A stretch of DNA of 64,000 nucleotides from the NCBI GenBank assembly GCA_043778255.1, contig JAYWGN010000055.1:11142-75141 (forward strand), written 5' to 3'. A program made the position numbers and the translations under genes. Shown here piece by piece: positions 9,068 to 15,939 of this stretch. The notes beneath the pieces are model-generated. The model saw only the letters and a list, made by a program, of their open reading frames with translations, made no database searches and had not been told where the DNA came from. Each line of letters starts with the position of its first letter. Within the stretch, counting starts at the first letter, position 1. This stretch comes from JAYWGN01 sp043778255. GTDB taxonomy: Bacteria > Bacteroidota > Bacteroidia > Chitinophagales > Chitinophagaceae.

Positions 9068-9847
9068 ATGGAGCATCCTCTAATAATTATTAGCAACAAA
9101 TATTTAACACCCTACAAGTCTGGTTTAAATTTTGATTTGCAAAATGCTTTAGCTGCATATAACAAACTAACCAAGCAAGATGAAGACTTTAATTTTTATA
9201 TAGCAAATGCAGCTGTTTATTCATCCAATATAGAAGGTAACACTATAAGCTTTGATACTTACTTAAAATCAAATGAGTTTAATTTACACTTAAAAACTAA
9301 AGAGCTAAAAGAGATTGAAGACCTTATAATTGCATATAAATTTGCCCAAATAAATAAATTAACACTAGCCAATATATTGACTGCACATGAGTTAATTACA
9401 AATAATATACTCAAAAAAAAAGAACGTGGTAAAATAAGGAAAGTACAAGTAGGCGTTAGGAGTGAAGGAAAGTTAATATACTTAGCAATAGAACCAGAGT
9501 ATATATTAAGTGAACTTAATAAACTAATTGATGATATTAATATATTAATAACCGCCCCACTTACTATTGAAGAGATATTTTATTATGCCGCTTATATTCA
9601 TTTGACGTTTGTAAATATTCACCCTTTTGTAGATGGTAATGGTAGGGCTTCAAGGTTAATTGAAAAATGGTTTATATCGCAATGTACTCTTATTGGTAAT
9701 GATGCTTGGTTTATAACATCCGAAAAAAATTATTGGAATAACAGACTGGCTTATTATAAAAACTTACAGTTAGGTGTAAATTATTATGAGGTAAAATATG
9801 AAAAATGTGTACCGTTTTTGTTAATGTTACCCAACAGTTTACTGTAA
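9068..9847 (+). CDS. Fic-family AMPylase with N-terminal inhibitory motif
   Basis: This 259-residue protein contains the Fic signature HPFVDGNGRASR with catalytic His at 185, the phosphate-binding GNGR and Arg193. Near the N-terminus, S52-S-N-I-E56-G57 fits the (S/T)xxxE(G/N) inhibitory motif, with Glu56 as the likely autoinhibitory residue. That arrangement is typical of class II Fic proteins, which modify target side chains with AMP or a related nucleotide moiety. No antitoxin-like small gene is adjacent. The next gene encodes a membrane protein 15 bp downstream. The target is unknown. Confidence 0.9.
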   Translation: MEHPLIIISNKYLTPYKSGLNFDLQNALAAYNKLTKQDEDFNFYIANAAVYSSNIEGNTISFDTYLKSNEFNLHLKTKELKEIEDLIIAYKFAQINKLTLANILTAHELITNNILKKKERGKIRKVQVGVRSEGKLIYLAIEPEYILSELNKLIDDINILITAPLTIEEIFYYAAYIHLTFVNIHPFVDGNGRASRLIEKWFISQCTLIGNDAWFITSEKNYWNNRLAYYKNLQLGVNYYEVKYEKCVPFLLMLPNSLL

Positions 9848-9862
9848 CTTAAATATTGCACA

Positions 9863-10486
9863 ATGCCTAATAATAATAACCAAATAATTAGCTACTTTAC
9901 TTTACGTATTTTAATAGGTTCGTTAGGTATGCTACTGCCTATATTATTGGTAATAAGCAATTACATTACTAATGCTACAGTTGTTATTGAAAACTCCATA
10001 AGCGACTATTACGATAATGGTACAGCTGGCGATATACTAGTAGGTGTATTGTTTGTGTTGGGTTTCTTTTTACTTTGCTACAAAGGTTATAACCGTACCG
10101 ATAATATTGCGGCATCGGTAGGTGGCGTTGCAGCATTAGGTGTAGCTCTTTTTCCTACTACTGGCAATGCTTTGGTACATAGTTTACATTTTGTATTTGC
10201 CACTATTTTGTTTTTAGTATTTATATTTTTTTCGCTGTATTTGTTTAGAAAAGGCCATGCTAATGGTGTACAAAGCAAACTAAAGCCAACCCGTAACAAC
10301 GTATATTTAATATGTGGCATTATAATGAGTTTATGTGTAGTGTCAATTGGCGTATTATCTTTTAATAAATTCACCCTTATTAAAAATGACTATAACCTTA
10401 CCTTTTGGTTGGAGAGTATGGCACTTATTGCCTTTGGATTTAGTTGGGCTATAAAGGGGCAAATGCTTTGGAGTGATGAGTCCTAA
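9863..10486 (+). CDS. multi-pass membrane protein (hypothetical)
   Basis: This 207-residue protein has six predicted membrane helices. A polar loop after the first helix contains NSISDYYDNGTAGDILVG. The fourth segment is followed by a basic loop (FRKGHANGVQSKLKPTRN). I recognise the ISDYY...GDILVGVLF pattern as a conserved Bacteroidota membrane family, but know of no function. It follows the Fic gene by 15 bp and may be translated from the same mRNA. Confidence 0.7.
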   Translation: MPNNNNQIISYFTLRILIGSLGMLLPILLVISNYITNATVVIENSISDYYDNGTAGDILVGVLFVLGFFLLCYKGYNRTDNIAASVGGVAALGVALFPTTGNALVHSLHFVFATILFLVFIFFSLYLFRKGHANGVQSKLKPTRNNVYLICGIIMSLCVVSIGVLSFNKFTLIKNDYNLTFWLESMALIAFGFSWAIKGQMLWSDES

Positions 10487-10529
10487 CATACATTTTATTG
10501 CTTACCCTACCCAATAGTATATACAATAC

Positions 10530-10556
10530 TTGCCATACCAAAATATTGTATATTTG
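10530..10556 (+). promoter_or_regulatory. Bacteroidota-type promoter for small ORF / methyltransferase
   Basis: A TATATTTG element (10549-10556) fits the -7 consensus TAnnTTTG. A TTG lies 16 bases upstream at 10530-10532. The small reading frame starts 7 bases further on at 10563, so the leader would be very short. Confidence 0.4.
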
Positions 10557-10562
10557 TACAGT

Positions 10563-10724
10563 ATGAAGTTGTTAGAAAATACAGCGGTAGCACCTACCCT
10601 ATTTAATATTGAAAATATAAATTTGCCATTGAAATATGTTAATGGCAAAACAATGAAAGTGAATGCTAGTAACGTATTAGACCAATATTATACCAAAAGG
10701 GAAACGGCAATTAAAAATAAATAA
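10563..10724 (+). CDS. small protein encoded before the methyltransferase (hypothetical)
   Basis: The frame from ATG 10563 encodes 53 residues, ends 3 bp before the cytosine methyltransferase gene, and looks translationally coupled to it. The sequence is polar with a short hydrophobic core (APTLFNIENINLPLKYV) and a basic tail (YYTKRETAIKNK). It is too short for a typical helix-turn-helix controller protein, and no such motif is visible. It may be a leader peptide or a remnant of a longer gene. An upstream in-frame start at 10530 would overlap the promoter and is less likely. Confidence 0.45.
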   Translation: MKLLENTAVAPTLFNIENINLPLKYVNGKTMKVNASNVLDQYYTKRETAIKNK

Positions 10725-10727
10725 TTA

Positions 10728-12038
10728 ATGGAAGAAGTTAAATTTATAGATTTATTCGCAGGTATTGGTGGGCTTAGGCTTGGGTTTGAAGAGGCATTTA
10801 ATAATGTTGGCTTTCAAACAAAATGTGTTATGACCTCCGAAATAAAACCATATGCACTAAAAACATTAAATCAAAATTTTAAACACCAATATTTTGTTGG
10901 CGATATTAGTAAAGTCAAAAATTGCGATATTCCCGATTTTGATTTTTTATTAGGTGGCTTTCCGTGTCAGCCATTTAGTGCAAGTGGAAAAAGGCACGGA
11001 TTTGTTGATACAAGAGGGACGTTGTTTTTTGAAATTGAAAGAATTATTGCTAAAAAAAAGCCTTACGGTTTTATCCTTGAAAACGTTGAAGGTTTGGTAA
11101 AGCATGATGTTATAAACAAAAACGATAAAGTTGGTCAAACATTACAAACAATTATTGACAAACTCACTAATTTAGGTTATTGCGTTTCTTGGAAAGTGTT
11201 AAACGCTGATGAATTTGGTTTGCCACAAGCAAGAAAAAGAGTTTTTATTGTTGGTACTTTAGATACAGAAATTAATTTGAATGACTTTGAAGTAAAAAAG
11301 AAAAAAATTAAAAGTGTTCTTGAAAAAGGTCAACCGTTAATGAAATCAAAGTTTGCCGATTTGTTGCTACAACATTTTTCTATCGAAGAATTATACGGCA
11401 AATCAATAAAAGATAAACGTGGTGGTGATGATAACATACATAGTTGGGATGTTGAATTAAAAGGTGCTGTTTCCAAAGAACAAAATATATTATTGAACAA
11501 ACTTTTCAAAGCAAGGCGTAGCAAAAAATGGGCAGAAGAAATTGGCATTGACTGGATGGATGGAATGCCTTTGACATTAAAACAGATAGCCACATTTTAT
11601 GAATCGCCAAAGCTAAAAGAGATGCTTGACGATTTAGTTACAAAAGGTTATTTGAAATTTGAGCATCCTAAAAGTTTAGTAACAGAATATACTTTACTTG
11701 GTAATAAAACTTTCCGAAAAGAAAATAAATCATTGCCTCCTGGCTATAATATTGTTTCAGGTAAATTGAGTTTTGAAATAAATAAAGTTCTTAACCCTAA
11801 TGGCATTGCACCAACATTGGTTGCAACAGATATGGCTCGTTTAGTAATCCCTGATGGCAAAGGATTAAGAAGAATGACACTTCGTGAGGGGCTACGATTA
11901 TTTGGTTATCCCGAATGGTTTGAACTACCTGTTACGATAAATGAAGGTTTTGATTTGCTGGGAAACACAGTTGCTGTGACTGTTGTAAAAGCTGTTGCCG
12001 AAAGACTAGCTGCCGTTTATGAACCTGTATTTACTTGA
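10728..12038 (+). CDS. DNA (cytosine-5)-methyltransferase, NgoBV-type system
   Basis: This 436-residue C5-methyltransferase carries the ordered motifs: I (DLFAGIGGLRLGF), IV with the catalytic nucleophile Cys80 (GGFPCQPFSASG), VI (ENVEGL), VIII (QARKRVF), IX and X (a C-terminal GNTVAV). A long variable region between motifs VIII and IX (about 190-350) would hold the target recognition domain. It transfers a methyl group from SAM to C5 of cytosine. It converges with and overlaps by 8 bp a gene resembling the NgoBV restriction enzyme, so GGNNCC is the expected target by family. Its Ile codons favour ATT over the ATA common in neighbours, which hints at transfer. Confidence 0.93.
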   Translation: MEEVKFIDLFAGIGGLRLGFEEAFNNVGFQTKCVMTSEIKPYALKTLNQNFKHQYFVGDISKVKNCDIPDFDFLLGGFPCQPFSASGKRHGFVDTRGTLFFEIERIIAKKKPYGFILENVEGLVKHDVINKNDKVGQTLQTIIDKLTNLGYCVSWKVLNADEFGLPQARKRVFIVGTLDTEINLNDFEVKKKKIKSVLEKGQPLMKSKFADLLLQHFSIEELYGKSIKDKRGGDDNIHSWDVELKGAVSKEQNILLNKLFKARRSKKWAEEIGIDWMDGMPLTLKQIATFYESPKLKEMLDDLVTKGYLKFEHPKSLVTEYTLLGNKTFRKENKSLPPGYNIVSGKLSFEINKVLNPNGIAPTLVATDMARLVIPDGKGLRRMTLREGLRLFGYPEWFELPVTINEGFDLLGNTVAVTVVKAVAERLAAVYEPVFT

Positions 12039-12717
12039 TAATTAATTTTGTTCCTGTGTGTTCTGCATAGTTTTTTATAACATTTTTCAACCAGTGAGAA
12101 TTGTCATGGTGTGTTTTTGAATATTGATAACGGGTTTCACTCAATGCTTTCAAAAATTCTTCTTTATTGTTGAAAGCCTTAAATGTAGAACGTTCTGAAT
12201 ACCAATTTATAGGTCGAAGATTATAAATAATGAGTTTTTTCTCTTGCACTTTTATTGGATAAGAACCACTTCCACCTGCAATTTCCCAAATCTTTTTAAG
12301 CCAAATGTTTTCAATTGTTATTTGAGAGCCGTGCATTTTATATGCAATAATTAGATAATCGGAATCAAGTCTGTAAGCGTTTGTCAATAAAGAACCGCAG
12401 TACGATTCAAAGTTTGCAAGGTCAAAACCTGCACCACGTTTAAAATCAAAGGTCTTAATTTCTAAAAGGTCTTTTTTCTTATTGTCAACATTTAGGTAAA
12501 TGTCTGGGAATGTTTGTGAGCTTGGATTTACATCAAATAAAATTTTTTCTCTTTTCATCCATTGCACTAACCAATCCTGTATTAAATTTCCAACAGTATC
12601 CCTTGATTCTACTGAAATGGTTAAATCTTTTAATGTAAAATTTATAATGCCAGTTTTTCCTTTTAGGTCGTAGTCAATAGTTAGTCTTTTATAAAGTTCT
12701 TGAGCTGATAATTTCAT
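12031..12717 (-). CDS. type II restriction endonuclease, NgoBV family
   Basis: This 228-residue protein resembles the NgoBV/NlaIV restriction enzyme family from its opening (LSAQELYKRLTIDYDLKGKTG) and the DTVGNLIQDWLVQWM segment. A PD-(D/E)xK nuclease core is visible as P71-D72 and E86-I-K88. Enzymes of this family cut at GGNNCC; that specificity is inferred by family, not shown by the sequence. It is convergent with the C5-methyltransferase, with an 8-bp overlap of the 3' ends, a tight arrangement common in restriction-modification pairs. Confidence 0.85.
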   Translation of the reverse strand: MKLSAQELYKRLTIDYDLKGKTGIINFTLKDLTISVESRDTVGNLIQDWLVQWMKREKILFDVNPSSQTFPDIYLNVDNKKKDLLEIKTFDFKRGAGFDLANFESYCGSLLTNAYRLDSDYLIIAYKMHGSQITIENIWLKKIWEIAGGSGSYPIKVQEKKLIIYNLRPINWYSERSTFKAFNNKEEFLKALSETRYQYSKTHHDNSHWLKNVIKNYAEHTGTKLIIK

Positions 12718-12884
12718 TATCTTTTTTTTGTATAGTACAAAAATAATGATTATTTATTTATTGCGTTTTTACACCAATAAAGTCAAAGTTTAAAAAAAAC
12801 ACGAAATTCCTTATTGCTGAACTATCTACTTTATTATTATAAAAATATGCATTATAATTTAACTAAATAAATATGATTTGGTAA

Positions 12885-12892
12885 TACGTTTG
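12885..12892 (+). promoter_or_regulatory. possible -7 element for murA
   Basis: TACGTTTG matches TAnnTTTG and lies 37 bases before the chosen murA start. No clear -33 TTTG is present at the usual 19-21 base distance, so support is weak. Confidence 0.3.
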
Positions 12893-12928
12893 ATTTTCCA
12901 TTATTTTTACCCAAAAAAATATAAAACT

Positions 12929-14233
12929 ATGACTAGCTTTGAAGTACGAGGTGGTAAAAAATTACAAGGCGAACTTACCCCACAAGGTGCTAAAAACGAA
13001 GCCCTACAAATACTAAGTGCAGTATTGCTTACTAATGAAAAAGTAACCATAAAAAACATACCCGATATAGTAGATGTAAACTTACTAATAGAACTACTAC
13101 AAGATATGGGTGTACAAGTACAACGCCCTACCAGAGACACTTGTATAATGCAAGCCAACCAAGTAGACCCCGACTTTATGCATAGTGCCACATTTAAAAA
13201 AAAGGGCGGAAAACTAAGGGGTAGTGTAATGATTGCTGGCCCAATGTTGGCAAGATTTAATAAGGCATTTATACCCAAGCCTGGTGGCGACAAAATTGGT
13301 CGCCGTAGGTTAGATACCCATATAATAGGTTTTGAAAAACTAGGTGGACTATTTAATTACGACAAAGAAAATGGCTACTACACCCTTACAACTACTGGGC
13401 TTAAAGGCTGCTATATGATGCTTGATGAGCCAAGTGTAACCGGTACAGCTAACATAGTAATGGCAGCTGTATTAGCTACTGGCACTACTACTATATACAA
13501 TGCAGCTTGTGAACCTTACTTACAGCAACTTTGCAAAATGCTTAACCGAATGGGTGCTAATATTACAGGTATTGGTAGCAACTTGCTAACCATTGTAGGT
13601 GTTACCACATTAGGCGGTACAGAACATACAATGTTGCCCGATATGATAGAGATTGGCTCATTTATTGGCCTAGCAGCCATGACTCAAAGCAACATTACTA
13701 TAAAAAATGTAAGCATAAATAACCTTGGTATAATACCCGAAAAATTTAAGCAACTTGGTATTAAACTCAACTTTGTTGGTGACGATATACATATACCCGA
13801 ACAGGACATTTACGAAATTGAAAACTTTATAGACGGTGGCATTATGACCATAAGCGACCACCCTTGGCCAGGCTTTACACCCGACTTGTTGAGTATTATA
13901 TTAGTAACTGCCATACAAGCAAAAGGTGCAGTGCTAATACACCAAAAAATGTTTGAAAGCCGATTGTTTTTTGTAGATAAGTTGATAGATATGGGTGCCA
14001 ATATAATACTATGCGATCCTCACCGTGCTAATGTAATTGGCCTTGGTAGAGAGCAACAATTACGTGGCATTACCATGGCCAGCCCCGATATACGAGCTGG
14101 TGTAGCCCTACTTATAGCTGCACTAAGTGCCGATGGTAAAAGCACCATACAAAATATAGAACAAATAGACCGTGGCTACCAATATATAGATGAACGATTG
14201 CGTAGCATAGGTGCTGATATAAAGAGGGTGTAG
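12929..14233 (+). CDS. murA: UDP-N-acetylglucosamine 1-carboxyvinyltransferase
   Basis: This 434-residue enzyme performs the first committed step of peptidoglycan synthesis: transfer of enolpyruvate from PEP to UDP-GlcNAc in the cytoplasm. The start at ATG 12929 gives the family N-terminus (SFEVRGGKKLQGEL) and puts the UDP-sugar-contacting lysine of GAKNEAL at 22, as in E. coli. The PEP-loop residue that is Cys115 in E. coli is Asp121 here (PGGDKIGRRR), the change linked to intrinsic fosfomycin resistance. Arg126 matches Arg120. An upstream in-frame ATG at 12878 would add 17 non-conserved residues and is rejected. Confidence 0.97.
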   Translation: MTSFEVRGGKKLQGELTPQGAKNEALQILSAVLLTNEKVTIKNIPDIVDVNLLIELLQDMGVQVQRPTRDTCIMQANQVDPDFMHSATFKKKGGKLRGSVMIAGPMLARFNKAFIPKPGGDKIGRRRLDTHIIGFEKLGGLFNYDKENGYYTLTTTGLKGCYMMLDEPSVTGTANIVMAAVLATGTTTIYNAACEPYLQQLCKMLNRMGANITGIGSNLLTIVGVTTLGGTEHTMLPDMIEIGSFIGLAAMTQSNITIKNVSINNLGIIPEKFKQLGIKLNFVGDDIHIPEQDIYEIENFIDGGIMTISDHPWPGFTPDLLSIILVTAIQAKGAVLIHQKMFESRLFFVDKLIDMGANIILCDPHRANVIGLGREQQLRGITMASPDIRAGVALLIAALSADGKSTIQNIEQIDRGYQYIDERLRSIGADIKRV

Positions 14234-14674
14234 TGAAAAATGTGATAATGTGCTAATATGCAAATGTGCTTCCCGCAATAAGCGGGATTAAAAAATTAAG
14301 GAAGGAAAACGATGTAAGAAGGTAGAGGTGTGAAGGTAGAGGTGTGAAGTTAGAGGTGTAAAGTTAGAAGTTTTTAGCTACTAACTCTTTGACCTACTGA
14401 CTCATTTGACCCACTGACTCATTTGACCCATTTGACCCACTGACTCATTTGACCCACTGACTCATTTGACCCACTGACTCATTTTACCCACTGACCCATT
14501 TTACCCACTGACTCATTTAACCCACTGACCCATTTGACCCACTGACTCATTTAACCCACTGACCCATTTGACCCACTGACTCATTTGACCCACTGACTCA
14601 TTTGACCCATTTGACCCACTGACTCATTTAACCCACTGACCCATTTGACCCACTGACTCACCTGACCCATTCCT
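14234..14674. repeat. intergenic tandem repeats of 18 bp, plus a 16-bp repeat
   Basis: This 441-bp stretch has no gene. At about 14388-14670 a near-perfect 18-bp unit (TGACCCACTGACTCATTT, sometimes with a 9-bp half-unit or AACCC/TACCC variants) is repeated some 14 times. At 14319-14375 about four copies of GTAGAGGTGTGAAG-type units occur. A short palindrome, CCCGC-AATAA-GCGGG, near 14275 could act as a weak terminator for murA. It is not a CRISPR array: the units are contiguous, without unique spacers. Confidence 0.85.
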
Positions 14675-15649
14675 CTACATCCCCAATATCCATGCAAATA
14701 TTAATGGTGCTACTATAGTGGCATCGCTTTCTACTATATATTTTGGTGTGGTTACATCTAGTTTGCCCCATGTTATTTTTTCGTTTGGTACTGCACCAGA
14801 GTAGCTTCCGTAGCTTGTAGTGCTATCACTTATTTGGCAAAAGTAACTCCAAAAAGGTACGTCGTGCCACTCCAAATCCTGATACATCATGGGTACTACG
14901 CATATAGGAAAATCGCCAGCAATACCACCACCAATTTGAAAAAAGCCCACACCTTTACCGCCACTATTTGCCCTGTACCACTCAGTTAGCCACACCATAT
15001 AGTCAATTCCGCCTTTTATAGTAGTGGTTTTCAATTCGCCTTTTATACAGTAACTAGCAAATATATTGCCCATGGTACTATCTTCCCAGCCGGGTACTAC
15101 AATTGGTATGTTTTTTTGGGCAGCAGCTAGCATCCAACTATTTTTGGGGTCTATTTCGTAGTATTGTTCTAGTACACCACTAAGCAACATTTTGTACATG
15201 TACTCATGTGGAAAATAGGATTCTCCAGCTGCTTCAGCATCTTTCCAAATTTTTTCAATATGTTGCTGTAGCCGTCTAAATGCCTCCTCTTCCGGTATGC
15301 AAGTATCGGTTACACGGTTGTAATGGTTATCGAGTAGTTCACGTTCCTGTTCGCCAGTAAGTTCGCGGTAGTTGGGTATTCGTTTGTAGTGGGTGTGTGC
15401 TACAAGGTTCATTATATCTTCTTCAAGGTTAGCACCTGTACAGCTTATAATGGCTATTTTATCTTGTCGTATCATTTCGGCAAGGCTTATGCCTAACTCA
15501 GCAGTACTCATGGCACCTGCTAGGGTTACCATCATTTTTCCGCCTTCGGCTAAATGTAGTTCGTAACCCTTTGCAGCATCTATAAGTGCAGCAGCATTAA
15601 AGTGGCGGTAGTTATGTTCTATAAATTTACTTACAGGTCCTTTGCTCAT
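14675..15649 (-). CDS. deoxyhypusine synthase family protein
   Basis: This 324-residue protein belongs to the deoxyhypusine synthase family. Visible are the NAD-site segment SCTGANLEEDIMN, the GGGIAGDFPI loop, and a C-terminal ITWGKLDV motif whose Lys296 corresponds to the catalytic Lys329 of the human enzyme (SWGK). In eukaryotes the enzyme transfers an aminobutyl group from spermidine to eIF5A. Bacteria lack eIF5A, so a small-molecule role such as homospermidine formation is more plausible. The ATG at 15647-15649 fits the family start; the 24-bp longer frame is not needed. It stands alone between repeats and a DUF5686 gene. Confidence 0.88.
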   Translation of the reverse strand: MSKGPVSKFIEHNYRHFNAAALIDAAKGYELHLAEGGKMMVTLAGAMSTAELGISLAEMIRQDKIAIISCTGANLEEDIMNLVAHTHYKRIPNYRELTGEQERELLDNHYNRVTDTCIPEEEAFRRLQQHIEKIWKDAEAAGESYFPHEYMYKMLLSGVLEQYYEIDPKNSWMLAAAQKNIPIVVPGWEDSTMGNIFASYCIKGELKTTTIKGGIDYMVWLTEWYRANSGGKGVGFFQIGGGIAGDFPICVVPMMYQDLEWHDVPFWSYFCQISDSTTSYGSYSGAVPNEKITWGKLDVTTPKYIVESDATIVAPLIFAWILGM

Positions 15650-15939
15650 TGCTATTAATTTTTTTATGTGCAAATATAAAATTAATAGGATAGTTTTTAA
15701 TTATTTCTTTTACTTGTTTTATTGATTTCTCCCTTTTGTAAGATATCTTCTGTATTGCGTAATAAATACCAAATAAGTCGGCTAAAGTTCTACGAAAATT
15801 TATTTTTGCCTATTTTTCTTGAACATAACACCTGCTTACTGCTAAGCAAGTTGTAGGGTAAAGCCTCCTAATATTTGAAAGCGATACTAAGCAACCTTTT
15901 CTTCATTTTTTTGGCGGGGTTACACCCCAAAATGTTTTT

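Noticed and set aside
12878..12928. N-terminal extension of MurA from an upstream ATG
   Set aside because: It adds 17 residues absent from the family. ATG 12929 gives the standard N-terminus and Lys22 numbering.
14388..14670. CRISPR array
   Set aside because: Units are contiguous 18-bp copies without unique spacers, and there are no cas genes nearby.
15905..15935. GC-rich hairpin GGGGTTACACCCC as terminator of the minus-strand DUF5686 gene
   Set aside because: On the minus strand it is followed by A rather than T runs, and the stem is only 4 bp, so it does not fit a terminator.
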